A program made the position numbers and the translations under genes. 64,000 bases of DNA from Spirodela intermedia (lineage: Eukaryota; Streptophyta; Magnoliopsida; Alismatales; Araceae), in assembly GCA_902729315.2 (NCBI GenBank), contig LR746264.1, forward strand, positions 10,819,878 to 10,883,877, given 5' to 3'. Below are positions 11,701-28,352 of the stretch, in pieces; position 1 is the first letter of the stretch; each line of letters starts with the position of its first letter. A model generated the notes under the pieces. It saw only the letters and a list, made by a program, of their open reading frames with translations. It ran no database searches and was not told the DNA's origin.

Positions 11701-13652
11701 TCTCTGTGGAATAACTGGGTGTCCAGGGTGTTCTCTCAATCCCTCCGACAGATTATTTATTGTCTGAGTATTGAATGTCCAGAGTCTTGTGCATCAGTCT
11801 TTGCTCTGGAGGGAAGCTGAACGTCTCCTTCAATCATCTTCCACACTACGCCTGGATTCGACCACGTACTCATTCCCATCTCTCTCTATCTCTCTCTCCA
11901 TCTCCCTCTCGTGACTCGTGATCTATCTGTCCTGCGCGTTGGTTCTTGGAACTGGGACATTAACCCAGAGAAAGATAGAGAGAGAATAGACGCGTCCACG
12001 AATGTCTTACTGTCTATCCAAGTACTACACTCCAAGTTCAGCGGGGGGAAGTCCACCTAAGAGTAACTATCCCGTGGGGTGGTAGGCTGTCACGACACAT
12101 GGGTGAGGCGTGGCCCTTCTCAGCGCGTTGTGGCGGAAGAGGGGCAGCTGGTCTTGCTCAGTGCCACTACATCACCGCGAGAAATGGAATAACCACGACT
12201 GGATGACTATAATATTAATCGGGCGAACCAAGATATCTGCGGTCTGCTTTTCTCTATTGCTATACTTTTTTTTATCACACTCTTCTTTCGAGGTGATCGT
12301 CAAACAGTCTTCCCCCCACACCTCTCATTCTCTCTCTCCCCCTCTCCCTCTCTCTCTCTCCGCGTCTCTGCTACGGGGTTAATGGCTGGTAGTGTAAGAT
12401 CTCGTGGACAATAGGGCACATCGGTCATTGGAAGAGCGAGAGCGAGAGAGAGAGAGAGAGAGAGGATTTTGACCGTGGAGTGAAGAGGGCCTCTGATTGT
12501 CAACGGTTCGGCTTGTTCTCCTCTCCTGGGATTGACTGGAGGCCGATGGTGACGACGTTGACTAGCAGACACGACGTGGATAGAGAGTTGTTTGACTTCG
12601 TACACAGAGGACTCTGCAGGCCTTTTTCGAGATGATTGAAACAGGCGCCAGATACGTTGTAAGTAGGCGGCTTGGACCAGTGCCATCAGCTTCCGGGACA
12701 AGGGGGACGTCGATCCCAATGCCAGAATCAGTGGACAAGATTGGAAATATCTGTCTTGTCCAAATTCCCCACGTCTTCCTGGTTGTCAACGTGTCAAATC
12801 TAGTGAGCCACCGCCGGCAGAGGCGTTGACGGGTCGGACTAACCCCAGCGCAGAGATATTTTCTAAGGACCGGGCCAAAACCATACGAACGCAGAAGTAT
12901 TGTCGCACTTTGGCTCATTTCGATATTTCTCTTAGTCATTCATTTTTGCCCATTAGGCCGAATATCTATCGGCCCATTAGACCCTTGATAGTGAGTACTT
13001 TTAATCCAGAAGGCCTGGGTAGGGTCGAAACCGGAGAAAGCCCCAAAAGTCGAGGGTGACTGGACCTGGGCTCCAATGACATTGGGCCACTCGGCAGAGA
13101 GGCATTGTGGCCCAATTAGCTATGGAAAACGAGCCAAGCTTTTGGGCTTAATCGGTCCAGAGAGAGAGAGAGAGAAGTCCAAGCTTTTGGATTTCGTCGG
13201 ACTTATTTGAGCTCTGTGGGCCCACATTTTTCTCCTGGGCCAAATGGGCTGGGTTTCGGGCTGGTGGTAGTCAACGGTTCTTTTTCTGTCCCATTCATTC
13301 CGGTAAAAATAGGCAGCGGAGTGCTCGAACCTTTTAAGTTTTCCATCCCCCAAGACGCCACGATCCAGTGGCAATGCCGTAATTTAGAACTTGCCGGAGA
13401 ACTGAAAACGTTTGTCGGCGGTCGCTGTCAAAAGCAGGTATTCGGAACTACAGCCAAAATAGCAGATATTTATTGACCCTTTTTCCTAGTTTTTCCTTAT
13501 ACGTCTCTCTCTCTCTCTCTATTACAATCTCAGATCTGTTTTCCCTCGTCGTTAACGCGACGAATTTCCTGGTTTTTCTTTCGAAAGACTCAGTCGCGTC
13601 TCCGTTGAGTTGAGGTTCCCGGTGATCGAGGGGAAGGGAGAGGAGGGGGGAG

Positions 13653-16600
13653 ATGTCGGACGCGCTGATCAACGGACTCGCCGGAGCTGGCGGGGGGATC
13701 ATTGCACAGCTCATCACATACCCCCTCCAAACTGTATTTTCCTCCCCGCATATTTCCTCCGTTTAGGACTTTCCCTTCCTGCCTCTGGTTGTCTTCCGAT
13801 TTTTCTTTTTGTGTTCTCCGTATGCCGATTTGGGGCAGTTGGTTCATCCGATGTCCGGTTTACTCAGGTCAATACTCGTCAACAGACAGATCGGGGCAGG
13901 GGCAAGACGGGGTTTAGAGATGGAACCGTCGCGCAGATGTACCAGGTCAGGATTTGTTGTCGTTTGGGGTTGTACCGCTGCTTGATCCACACTCGAGCTG
14001 TTTTTTTGCCGTGTAAAAGCGGCTGCGATGATTTGCTTCTTCCTTTTTGTTCGCCTTATGATTGTTCTGATGCAGGTTGTCCACCAGGAAGGATGGCAGC
14101 GGCTCTACGGGGGACTGGCCCCGTCCATGTTCGGAACCGCGGCTTCGCAGGTATTAGCATGAAGTTTTTTGCTCCGGTTTGTGGATGTGCGTTGCCGAGT
14201 TCGATTCGTTACTTCACAAGATAAAAAAAGGATACTTACTTCCAGTTGAAAACCCGGATGAGACGATTTAGTTAAAATCAAATGTCGCCAACATTAGTGT
14301 CGGTAGGTTGGGAAACGAACGCAGGTTTCTCAAAACGAGAATCAACTTCTTGCGATGGTGCAATTTTTCACATTGTTCAGATGCTGTACCGTCGCAGTAC
14401 GCATTGGTGCCTAGGTTGTGAAGAGCTTATCTATGTCATACCGCTGACACTGTCTATTTATCCTGGATTGCTTTCTAAAACTCACCTTCACAATTTGTCT
14501 GTCGCACCGATTTTTTGTATTCTCGAGTAAGTAATTTATGTCTGTCATGAAGTTTATAAAGCGTGTTCCTGCCCTTTATTCGAACTGTAAACGAGCTCCA
14601 CAGTAGTAGACAAAGCATGGGGAAAATGCATACACTCAGTTGGGCTAATGGCATGTGATTATGATGCAGCTGCCTGATTCAATGGTCTTGATAGTAATCT
14701 TCTTTCTGATTTTCAAATAGGAGTATAAACATGCCAGAGGCTTATTATTCCTTTACAATCAGTACTTTAGTTCCAGGTTAATTATTTCTCATTCAAAATT
14801 GTTGGGCTAATTCCATCTAACATTATTGCGTATAAGAGTTTTTCATGTTTCACTCGCTGGTTTTGCTCGGTGATTTGGGAGTCATCATTACTGCTTATTT
14901 ATTGAATTTTCTGCTAGCTCTGTGATAGGCTGACCTATGAGTGGATTCTGTTGTGTCTCGTCTTCATCATTAAATTGCTCTTTCTTGGAACAGGGTGTAT
15001 ATTATTATTTCTATCAAATATTTAGGAGCCGTGCAGAAAAAGCTGCACTTGATAAATGGAAGAGAGGGTCTGGAGATGGATCAGTTGGAATGCTTCAATC
15101 ACTGGTTGCAGCCGCACTATCTGGGTAAGCTATTCTGTTTTGAAGTCATCGGTGCTACTAATTCAGTATGTGCCTTCAGTTGCATTAGATTCTTTTTTCT
15201 TAATACTCCATGTGGCGTAATTTTTCCATCCGTTGTTTGGTTAAACATCTGATAGTTTTGTTCCTCTGGTACAGATGCATGAATGTGTTGCTGACAAATC
15301 CTATATGGGTTATAGTCACACGTATGCAGGTAAAAGTTTACCAAATGTAGCATTAACTATGGCAGCGTTCTCTCATCCCACTGTTTCTGTTCTCTCTCTT
15401 CACAAGTTCATGCGCCGGATTCCTTTTTTCTGTCTAATCTGCTTTACCGAAGTCATTACACCGTGTGAACTCCTGTCAAAAAAAACATTATTGTTTCTTC
15501 ATTTTCAGACGACAAGAGCAAAGAGGATACAATCTGATCCTTCCGTACCAGATGTTCTAAATGTCAAAATCCAGACTGCGGCAATTGAGAAGCCCTCTTA
15601 TGGAACAAGTCATACTGTATGCCATTTATTTTTAAATTTATATAATAACCTGTACGTTTTTTTCTAGGTTCAAAATTGCATCAAGAATCTATTTGAAGTC
15701 CCTTTTGTGTCAGTGGTGGGAGGGTTGGGGTGGGGGTAAATTTTTGTAAACAAATAATGGGGCACGTGTTTTCTGAGATGCCGTTAAAGTGAGAAGTGTC
15801 TCGTGTCTGCCAGTCAACGCTGATTGAGGATCTTCATAGCTTTTGCGACTGTTTTAGGAAAATATTGGGGCCTGTGTTTAATCAGTTCGCATAAAACTGG
15901 GGACATTTTCCTTCTGAATAATAATATAGTGAACGTAAATTTAGGAAGTAGATATAAAAAATTTCGACATCAAACACTGGAGAGCATACTGGATAGCTCT
16001 CTCCCTCTTTCTTCTTCTTTTTTATCTAATTTCTGGGAACCAATTCGCATTGTCGACGTCCAGAAAATGCATGCTATTCTTGTAGACAAATCATATTATA
16101 CTGACAAGAACGTCCCTAAAGCAGGATCAATAACAGAAGCAGAGAGAAATAAATAAGGATGGTATTCAGAAGACAAGCTAATGTGCATTAATTTTTAACT
16201 GATTAAACTCTTAGATTCTCATTTTTTTCTTGTTCATGCTTTAATTTATCCGTCATAGCTACATTTTTCTGCAATACTTGTCGAGGACTTTCCCCGATGC
16301 GTGTGTGAATTTTCATCCACACGGTGGGAAAATAATGTACATTCGAGGATGATCACGGAAGCAATCTAATTTTTCACCCTCTTCACATCAACTAATATTA
16401 TGTTTCATGTATATTTTAGGTGAATACATTATAACTTTTACGACCTTTTTCCAATAATTTCCCAATTGATATGATTATTCTGAGTCTTGTACCCTTTTTT
16501 TTCCCCTGACTTCATCCTCCAATAGTTCGAGCAAGAATATTTCTTCAACATTCGTTCTTCCTAATCCAAGGTCAACTCATGTTGGTCAGTACTCGTAAAG

Positions 16601-18194
16601 ATGTGAGCTACGCTGTTTATTCTGTAAAGATTCAGTGCGTATAGACCCTTCTCGGACAAGAACATGTATGCACTCTAGGTACTTTTATGATAGTTAATCT
16701 CAATATTTCATTAGATCGTGATTTTTTTTGTTTTTGGTGCATAGTTGGAGCAGAATTTGGGTTTCCAATCGGCGAGAAACAGTAGAAAAATTTTGAGAAC
16801 TTTTGAATCCGAGCATGGTAGATCAGAAATAATACTTTCCTATGATCGGTGCCAGTAAGTTCTCTTCTTGCTAACAATGACAGGTTCATGAGATCTACGA
16901 TGAAGCTGGGGTTTTTGGTTTCTGGAAGGGCGTATTCCCAGCTCTTATTATGGTAAGCAACACGAAGCTTTCTCCACACTGCTGCCAGATGAAATGTAAT
17001 GAGTTTCGCCCTCCCTACCTGCAGGTCTCCAATCCCTCCATACAGTTCATGCTGTATGAAACCCTCCTGAAGAAACTGAAGGCCAGACGAGCTGCAAAGG
17101 GGAGCAATGCAGTAACCGCCCTTGAGGTAAATTTTAGAGGAATGTGACACTCGTGAATCTGTTCATGAGAAAGAGCCGAGAGGCTCTAATTTTATGTTTC
17201 ACATGCTAATAATACAGATTGATCATGCCACATGCTAATAATACAATAAAAGAGAAAAAAACCTATCAGTAGAAATATAATTTTTAATGATATATTGTTT
17301 GTTAGATAATTAATCCTGTAATATGTATTCATTTACTTGAGTGTGTATATTATTTATAGATGTATTCTAGTGTCATGCTTCCATGGTGCCTGGTTATGCT
17401 GCCAATATATATATATATATATATATATTTGATATATTTCATTTTTAGTGTTGACTTAAAGCGATGGGTTGACCTGTTCTCCAGTTTTTCCTTCTCGGAG
17501 CAATTGCTAAACTTGGAGCTACTGTTGCAACATATCCTCTTCTGGTCGTGAAGGTAAGAATCTGTTTAGCTTGTCACCAATCCCACCTCGTGGCATTGAT
17601 TTCTTCTAATTTCTCCGGATGATCGCCAGATTTTCAGAAAATATATTTTTTTTTATTTTATCATCTCTGGATTTAATGCAACCAGTTGAAATCCCAGATG
17701 TCCATTTTTCCTTCTTTTTTAAAAAAAAAGAATTTTATGGTCTCCTGGGAAACTAACCTGCGAGTACAGTTCTACTAAGTCGCCTGTTCATTGAACTTTT
17801 TCAGTCGAGACTTCAAGCCAAACAGGTGGTCAGCAGTGACAAGAATCATCACTACAGAGGTATTATTAGGATGATTGGCTTCTATGCTGTGGGCCCACTG
17901 TATAAGGCTTTGACCTGGAGAAAAGTTCTTTCCTTAAATAGATGAATCTGCGACACCCCTTGACCTGGATCCCCCGGCTTCACTGCAGGGACGGCCGACG
18001 CCATCACGAAGATGATCTATCACGAAGGCCTCTCGGTGTTCTACAAGGGAATGAGCACCAAGATCATGCAGAGCGTGCTGGCGGCGGCGGTCTTGTTCAT
18101 GGTCAAAGAGGAGCTGGTGAAGGGAGCCCGTCTGCTGGTCACCGGTGACCTCGGGCTGACTGGAGGCGGCTCCTCGAGATCTAAATCCCAGTAG
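13653..18194 (+). CDS. PXN: Peroxisomal NAD carrier PXN (mitochondrial carrier family), 11 exons
   Basis: Solute carrier of the peroxisomal membrane that imports NAD+ (in exchange for AMP/CoA-type nucleotides in Arabidopsis), supporting beta-oxidation. Exons: 13653-13733, 13868-13945, 14076-14150, 14994-15124, 15275-15329, 15509-15616, 16884-16952, 17025-17126, 17485-17553, 17805-17859, 17989-18194. They join in frame to 342 residues, matching PXN length. The N-terminus MSDALINGLAGAGGGIIAQL is nearly identical to Arabidopsis PXN. Carrier-repeat signatures appear three times: YPLQTVNTR, NPIWVIVTR and YPLLVVKSRLQ. Other landmarks are GVYYYFYQIFRSRAE, FGFWKGVFPALIMVSNPS and QSVLAAAVLFMVKEELVKGA. 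All borders are GT-AG. Exon 8 ends before a TA microsatellite near 17407-17430. A CT run lies in the probable 5'UTR. Unbroken and likely functional. Confidence 0.95.
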
Positions 18195-18764
18195 CCAGCC
18201 CTGGTTCTTTTTTCTACCAAAAAAAAAAAAAAACATTTTTAGGTCCCGAATTTCTCCCTCTGAAATAGGAATGACCCATGCCGGCGGCTGTCCGCACGAG
18301 GTCTCAACACGTGCGAGTGATTATCTGCACTACATTCGCCAAAGTCAACTCCTCTAGGCAATGCTGTAAATATGGAAATAAGAATAATGGTTCGATTCTG
18401 CCCAAAATGATGGGCACGGTTCGTTCCTGATTGGGCCGATTTTTTTTTTCCCATCTGGCTCAAGTATGTGGTGGGCCTGGGCTGGCCAGGCGTGGTTTTC
18501 TTTATGGGCTTGTTATTGAGAATTAAATACGGAAAAGGCCGGCTTCTGAGGCCGATGCAGGCCCAAATAATATGCCAGTATGTTGTCGCGCGGGACACTG
18601 GAGGCCTATCATTTTCCCTGGGGAGGTTTCTATTTGTTGTTAATGTAGGGGAAAAGAAAAAGAACGGATAATGTCGCCTCGCAAGGCCCTTCTTTTACAA
18701 GGGCAAGCAGGTTCTTTTCCTTCCCTGCCGGAGCCGCAGAGCGAGCAGCGAGAGACTGTGAGAG

Positions 18765-19728
18765 ATGCCGATGGCTGCGCCTTCCACCTCCCTCGCCTTC
18801 CTGTCGTCCTCCATCTTCCATCGCTCATCCCCAAAGCAATTGCCCTGTTCTCTTCCCTGCACCCGCCTTCATGCCTCCAGAGCGGGTAGGCCCTCTCTGG
18901 GTGTGCGCTCAGAGCTGGCCACCCTCCCGGTGCTCTCCTTCTCCGGCGAGAAGGTGGGCGAGGCGGCGCTTGACCTCCGCTCAGCGCCGCCTGAGACGGC
19001 GCGCGCCGTCGTCCACCGTGGCCTCGTCACCCATATGCAGAACAAGCGCAGGGGCACTGCCTCGACGCTCACCCGTGGGGAAGTTCGCGGCGGAGGGAGG
19101 AAGCCCTACCCGCAGAAGAAGACGGGGGGCGCGCGGAGGGGGTCGCAGAGGACGCCGCTACGGCCCGGGGGAGGGGTCATCTTCGGCCCCAAGCCCAAGG
19201 ACTGGAGCATAAAGATGAACCGCAAGGAGAAGCGCTTGGCCCTGTCAACGGCGATAGCGAACGTCGCCACGGCGGAAGATGCCGAGGCTTTCGTCGTCGA
19301 GGACTTCGGGGATGCATTCGACGTGAGTGAATTCTTTCTGATTTTGAGACTTATGCAATTTACAACCTCCTATTTTTCTGTCTTTTCCCAATCGACAGAT
19401 TCGTCTGACTTTTTGCGACTGATCTCTGCAGGGAACGCCGAAGACTAAGGAATTTGTGGCGGCATTGAAGCGGTGGGGGCTGGACCCCAAGGACAAGGTC
19501 ACGTTTATGATGACGGAGGTGCCCGAGAATGTCTTACTGTCGTGCAGGAACATCGGCACCGTGAAGGTGCTGACTCCGAGGACTCTGAACCTGTTTGACG
19601 TGCTGGATGCCAAGAACTTGATCTTCACAAGGTCAGCGCTGGAGTACCTCAACTCTGTGTACGGGGAGGACGCCGAAGACGCTGATGACACAGAAGAAGA
19701 AGAAGGAGAAGACGAAGAAGGTTCGTGA
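18765..19728 (+). CDS. RPL4: Plastid 50S ribosomal protein uL4c (RPL4), 2 exons
   Basis: Nuclear-encoded component of the plastid large ribosomal subunit, lining the peptide exit tunnel. Exons 18765-19322 and 19432-19728 give 284 residues. Residues 1 to ~50 form a Ser/Thr/Leu-rich transit peptide. The mature part shows the uL4 core: [20 protein letters not shown], then [20 protein letters not shown] and [20 protein letters not shown], then the C-terminal half with [19 protein letters not shown] and [15 protein letters not shown]. It ends in an acidic Asp/Glu tail, as plastid L4 proteins do. The start is the first ATG (MPMAAPSTS); a second ATG two codons later is equally usable. It lies ~570 bases downstream of PXN on the same strand, each with its own promoter space. 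Confidence 0.95.
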
Positions 19729-21583
19729 GATCTAATTTTTCTTCTTCTAAAGTTATATTTCGTCAAGATCGCGGGTCCCTATCATCTGTGATTGGCTGAA
19801 ATCGGTCACTTTAGTGGTTTTTTAATACTTCAACTTCCCCCATGAGCTTTCTTTGGTCGGGAGCGAAGTGCCCATGTTGAATTGCAGTGCATGCAATGAC
19901 AATGGTTTTTTTTCGCGCGCTTACCAAGATTGGAATGGCAAATGGGCAGAATTATCATCCTCATTGAGGATTTGTGAATAATCTTTTATTTGAAGAGGAA
20001 CTAGCTTCTTACCAAAATCTAGACTGTTCAAATACAGACTCTGAAGGGGGGAGAGAGAGAGCATATTTCCCTCTGTCTTTATTGAGCAGGAGAGAATTTT
20101 CTCAGATGAGCTTGTGCCTTGAATCACAACTGCAAATACGTTTTGGTTATCTACCCAGGCGTCCTTGTTGTGCCTCGCCCCGGACTTTGTTGTTCCGAGG
20201 TGGCTTCTTGATCTTGAACCCGTAGGATAATGTGCCATGCTCTCGCCACCTATTGAGTTCTTCTGTCCACATTGTTTGAGAGTGGTCGGCGTTACCTTCA
20301 TTTTCAGTCCCTTCACCTTCTTTCCTTTCCTCTTCAAGCGTTTTCTGTGATCAGGCAGCTAACAGCAACCCACCCGAGTGGCAGACGAAGAAACTGGGCT
20401 GTCTTCTTTTCCGCCAGTTCACTCTGGACATGGACAAGAAACCGTGCTATCCCGGGCTTGCTTTCCTTGTCTCATTTCTTGGCAAGTAGAAACCGTTTCC
20501 ACTTCCTCAGGGGCTCCAACAAATATATCGATATTGTATGGAAAATAAGCAACAAGTCCACTAGTCATGGCAAATCCGAGGGTCTTCCAAAGATCTCCTC
20601 TCAAGCCTCAGACTGCCTTTCACCCATGCTCTCCATCTTATTGATGCATCTATATGTATATATTAGGGCATATTTGGGTTTATCGAGGCCCCTTTTCTGG
20701 GATCTCGAAGCTCGGGTCTTGTAAGCAGTTATCTGGGTGTGGCCCGTTGACGCCCTTGATCCGGTCTGAGAACAGCAGTAAGGCTGCCCAAGAATTTCCC
20801 TTTTCTTTGTTTATTAATCTTGTTTTTATCTGGGATCGCACATTGGCCGTTCATCCGTTTTCTTTTATGCACAATGCGGTCACCACCGATTTCTTAATTG
20901 GTCTTCCTGTGCTATACTACGTATTGCCTCAGTTCCTTGTTTTGCTCGCGAAATCTGTTAGTCACCGGTGGCTTTGGCCTGGTTTGATTTTTGGGGGGGA
21001 TTCGTGCAGGGGAGGAAGATGGTGGAGATCAGAACTGAAGCCGGGGAAACTGAGCCGGTGCGGCGGCGCACCAGTGGCCGCTCAGCTGCCGACAGGCTCT
21101 GTGCACGCGGAGACCAGACCCGGCGGCTGTCCCATTGACATTTTTTTGTAGCTTCCTTGACACACGTCTTGTGCAACGCTGTGAGCCCTTCCCTTTCGCA
21201 GTTATCTGGTTGTTGGCTTCCGCCATTGCCGAGGAGTCGTTCATTTGCGGCAGATTTCTGCGACTAAATCGGCTAAGACGGAAGAAACCCATTTGCACGA
21301 CCAACATTCATCAGCAAAGCGTGGAGGAACCCTCCATTAGAACATTATAAAGGGGAATTTTATGAACATATGATCGATCATCCGGCAGATCCAATCTTCT
21401 GATCCGAATGGGCAGACAGGAGATACAACGAAGGGGAAGGGAGATAAGGGGGGGGGGGGTGATCCTGGCCGCTTGTGGGGGCTTATGTTTTGAGAATTCC
21501 GGCGTGATCGATCGGGTCGAACTGTGGGCGGGAGATCCGACCCTGCGGCAGCACATGAAGAAGAAAACAAGAGAGAGAAAGGC
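19729..21583. other. Convergent spacer between RPL4 and the THIC 3' end
   Basis: About 1.85 kb between converging transcripts. Scattered short open frames have no similarity I recognise. The distal part of the THIC 3'UTR, including the unknown acceptor of its riboswitch-controlled intron, must fall in the right part of this stretch. Confidence 0.5.
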
Positions 21584-21707
21584 GGCACACTCCCTACGCA
21601 GGTATTACCCTGTTCAGGTTCGAAGGGACTTTCTCAGCCAGTCCCTGCCTCATCTAGCCAGGCCGGAGGAGGGCCGGGCTGCGGCAGGTCCAGGCACCCC
21701 CGGTGCA
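21584..21707 (-). ncRNA. TPP riboswitch (THI element) in the THIC 3'UTR
   Basis: Read on the minus strand, this has all conserved parts of the thiamine pyrophosphate aptamer: GGGGGUGCC (P2 5' side), GGCUGAGAAAGUCCC (the CUGAGA core and P4 region), ACCUGAACAGGGUAAUACC (P4/P5 and the pyrophosphate sensor side) and UGCGUAGGGA. The ends GCAC and GUGC can pair as P1. Between P2 strands a plant-type extended P3 can form: CCUGCC pairs with GGCAGG and encloses a second hairpin (AGCC-GGCC with GGCC-GGCU). In plants this element binds TPP and changes 3'-end splicing of THIC mRNA, lowering expression when thiamine is ample. It lies ~180 bases downstream of a GU donor in the 3'UTR, as in other plants. 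Confidence 0.95.
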
Positions 21708-21886
21708 GCTTTGCATTAATAAACTGGAGGGAATATAAAACGGGGAATAGAGCACGAAAAACACGAAGTCTAGATTTTTTTTATTTTTTATTTATTCCCG
21801 CGAGACTCTGGAACACTAGGAAATTATTGAAGATAAAGCATCAGATGCCTCGGATACTTTATTAAATCGATGATCTCGTTACTTAC

Positions 21887-21986
21887 CCAAGCAAATAGAA
21901 ACGTAGCGGCTCTGGATCCCGGGTGCCGGTCTCGGTGGATCCAATCCACCGGTTGTCTGCGTTCTTGAACCCACCAGCTCGATCTT
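21887..21986 (-). other. THIC 3'UTR exon with riboswitch-controlled splice donor
   Basis: On the minus strand, the coding exon ends with stop TAA (22103-22101) and a donor GGA|GTAAGC follows three bases later (intron starts at 22097). A CACAG acceptor ends at 21987. This ~100-base noncoding exon then ends at a strong donor, TTGG|GTAAGT (intron from 21886). An AATAAA-type poly(A) signal lies ~30 bases beyond that donor and the aptamer further on. This is the arrangement known from Arabidopsis THIC: use of the second donor removes the first poly(A) site, and TPP binding frees that donor. Confidence 0.75.
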
Positions 21987-22100
21987 CTGTGAGAAGGCAA
22001 AATACGCAATGGTCTCAGTTTTAATGAAAGAATGGGCCACTTTTTGCGAAGATGAAGTCTTAGTAAGAAGAAAGGATACTATTCGTGCTTTGCTTACTCC

Positions 22101-25285
<3,185 letters not shown>

Positions 25286-25362
25286 CTCGCTGATATGGTC
25301 TCCTTCCTAGACTGTCCCTGCCCCTCCCCCTCCGCCAAAATCTTATCGCGCCGCGGCTGAGA

Positions 25363-25370
25363 TATTTATA
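25363..25370 (-). promoter_or_regulatory. TATA box of THIC
   Basis: Minus-strand TATAAATA, about 80 bases upstream of the inferred 5'UTR splice donor. This would place transcription start near 25335. Sequence-based inference. Confidence 0.6.
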
Positions 25371-25904
25371 ACGAGGTGCTCGCCATCTCGCCTTTTTTAT
25401 TTTCGCGACGCGAAAATGGAAAGTATCGCTGACGTGGCATGAGCCGTTACGGGCCCCCGAGTGGCAACTCTCTAGGTCCTCCGACGTCGCCACCTGTGGC
25501 GGGAGGAGGGGGAGGAGATATTTTCGAACATGGGGCCCCAATTTCGAATATCATATCTGACATGGTCTTTTCCGAAGGAACGCAAACTTCTTGGGTTTAT
25601 CGCACCAAAAATGCACGATCATTGGGTGACGAGTGAACAGGAGAAAAGGAGCTGGGGGATTCTCATCTTTCCTGTAGGAAAACGACTCGACTTTCTGCCG
25701 ATCTGTACCGTCCATTCGTTGTGTATCGTCTCACGTCTCTCTGGGCCGATGCCACCTGGCATCACTGTGGAAGATATTTTCGCGGGCCCGCTGTGGGCCC
25801 CTGGCCGATCTCTCTTCAAATATTCTCATTTTGGACTCCAAGCGAGCCGCACCGATAAGTCAAGGCCAGCCCAATAAGCCAGAGAGCAGGCAGATGTGAG
25901 CAGT

Positions 25905-25950
<46 letters not shown>
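25905..25950. repeat. (CT)n microsatellite upstream of the FAS1 gene
   Basis: About 23 CT repeats, followed by a C-rich transcribed-looking segment (25951-26340) that ends at a donor-like TTG|GTACGT. It may lie in the promoter or 5'UTR of the FAS1-domain gene. Confidence 0.9.
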
Positions 25951-25953
<3 letters not shown>

Positions 25954-28325
25954 CTCTAGAATTGCAGAGCCATGGAGGCGGAGAGACCCGACTCCTAGAC
26001 TGACCTCCCTCCAGGGCCATCCTCGGTCGTCCTCGGCAATCCTGCTCGCTGCCGTCGTCGGTCGTGTAACTTTCTCTGGTGCGCGTGATCAGCAAGGTTG
26101 AGCCTATGCCCTCTTTTTTAATTTACTTCTTACCCAGGATCCTCTCAACCTAAAACAGATCGCTCCTTCTTTCCGATCTCCGAAGGATCTGTCGGCGTCC
26201 CCTGCCACTGTTGTGCGCCGTTGCCGTTTTCGGTCATCGTCCTCCGGTGTCATTGTCACCCTCAGATTCCTTGCTGCTGCGCTGTCGTCTTCTCCATGCC
26301 AGTCTAGATCCCGATGCCTTCCTCCTCGATCTGAGCCATTGGTACGTCCCGACGCCCTCTCTAATGTTGTGGACCGTAATGGGTATTTTCTGTCTCGGTT
26401 GGCCGGCTGAGTTGCGTCTGCAGGTGAATGACTGCAGGGTTTTTGTTGCATTTTGCAATTTGTGTACTACATTGGCTGAGAGAATTAAAAACGAGTAGTT
26501 TAAGATGGTATCGGGGCTTTCAGGTTTTCTCTGTAGTCACGTACATGCTTTTTTTTTATCGTCAGGGGGTGTTAAGAGTATTTTTAGAAAAGTTCCACAT
26601 TCATTGTGAGACGTGAAGTCATTCAGTTAAATACACGGGGATACTCCACTCATTTCCAGCTGTTGATTTTGAGTGAGATGCTCAATACTTGGCACGATGT
26701 TGGAACGACAAATTATGTTTTTGGGATACGTGTGTCCCATTTCTATTTTTCAGCTGGAGTTTAAAAGAATCGGTATGAATGTGAGGGAGAAGTAGGATCA
26801 TCCGCTTCCACAATTTTCCTGTATAGCATGTTGTTTTCCCTGTTATTCTCCAATTCCGTGTTTTCCTGTGAAGTAAATCTTTTCCGGTGTGGTTCTTTGC
26901 ACGACTCACTTAGACGAGTCAAAATCTTTCCCTCCATCCCATCCCCTCTCTGATAGTCCCTTTCGACCTTGTCATTTCTGTTACTCTCTCTCTCCCCCCC
27001 TTCTATCAAACTTTTGTTCACTTACTTTTTGTTCTAGCATACCATCTCAAATATAAAATTCCCCAATCTTAATTTTCTGAACATTATAACTTCCTTTTTT
27101 CTGCATCTTATGCATGGTTAAGGTGAAATTTTGGCAAAACTTGTTTTTTTAAAAAAAAACTTTGAATGACTATTCTGCGATAAACCTCTTGAAAAAGTTG
27201 ATTTGCCAATAATTTAAGTATTTTTAAAAACATTTGCAAAAAGACTTTGGTTTAGAACGTCTGAACAAGCTGATTTCTGATTTCTGAGACATGTTAGATT
27301 TCTTGCATTATAAATCATTCACTTGACCTACAATTTCGCGTTGTTTTTATCCTATGAATTATGCTAAATACTCTTTCTGACTTTTTGGTTGTGCAAGTTC
27401 TTGCCATTATTCTACTGGATATGAATTATTTTAAGTGCAAGGACCATTTTAAATGCTCACTGGAATTGTAATGTTTAAAGTTCAGTTAGAAGTCTTCCTC
27501 TTGTTATTCCTCATTAAGTTTTGTTGCATAATTTTTTCCAAGGATGCATTTATTGAGGACTTGTATACATGTATATAAGATTTTGATTGAGGGAAGGCGC
27601 GGTTTATCTGAAATGGGAAATTATGGAACGCTATCCACTTGCTTAGAAATACTTTAAAATATGCCATTAAGCTTTGCTGTTGGTTTTTTGTTGGATGAAC
27701 TTATTTTAATAAAGAATTATGCTCATGAGTGCTTGCAAGCTCTGAGTTAGGGTTGTGTCTTCTTGAAATCGTTTTTAATCAATGGTAAATGTTTCATTTA
27801 TCTTGTTTTGGCAGATCGGGCTTTCTGACCTCATTGATTATGATGGATATAACTTTATGATTGTTCATAAAAAAGATCTCTGCCAATGTTGTTCCCAATC
27901 CTCTAGAAATGCCATGGTGGAGCTCGCTCAATTCTTTTGGTCGACAGTAGAATAAACTGTTGGGATTCTGATACAAGTGTACCAACATTTACGAGTAAAT
28001 GCGAGGAGCAGTTTTGCATATGCGTGCTAGTGAATCTTTCTGAACACTTCCTGATTGTTGCTCAAAGCTTATGGTCAAAGCCAATCTGAAGAAATCCCTG
28101 GATTCTCTGTGAGGGAGTTTGCTGGCTACAATCTGGCATTATCTGAGCAAGGGTCGTCGGTTTAATCTGAACTGCCTGGTTTGTCAGCAAGTGGTGGGAT
28201 GAACAAGAGTTTTTGATTTATGTAGTCTATAGGACATTGATTTCTCGGCAGGTGAAACACTGATAATTCTCTCTGAGCGAAGGGCAAGCTTACTGAATTT
28301 TCGCTAGTAGTGCAATCAGGATCAT
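25951..28325 (+). other. Probable 5'UTR exon and intron of the FAS1 gene; otherwise no gene seen
   Basis: The left ~390 bases are pyrimidine-rich and end at a good donor (about 26341). The following ~1.9 kb is AT-rich and stop-dense, like intron DNA, and leads to a plausible acceptor (CGGCAG near 28252) ahead of the coding exon. No recognisable protein or RNA gene was seen. The splicing assignment is inference from base composition and site strength. Confidence 0.35.
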
Positions 28326-28352
28326 ATGCGACTCTCCAGGCAGAGACTGAAA

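Larger units (their letters stand above)
10440..13652. other. Intergenic spacer between the BAHD and PXN genes
   Basis: About 3.2 kb without a recognisable protein gene. It holds a cluster of GA/CT runs (about 11268-11283, 11374-11387, 11463-11482, 12326-12360, 12434-12463, 13160-13175, 13505-13520) and two tandem arrays described separately. The last ~130 bases, including the CT run at 13505-13520, are probably the PXN 5'UTR. Confidence 0.6.

Noticed and set aside
20272-21350. Chain of short plus-strand frames after RPL4
   Set aside because: No shared family, no consistent splice sites and no homology recognised; they lie in the convergent spacer.
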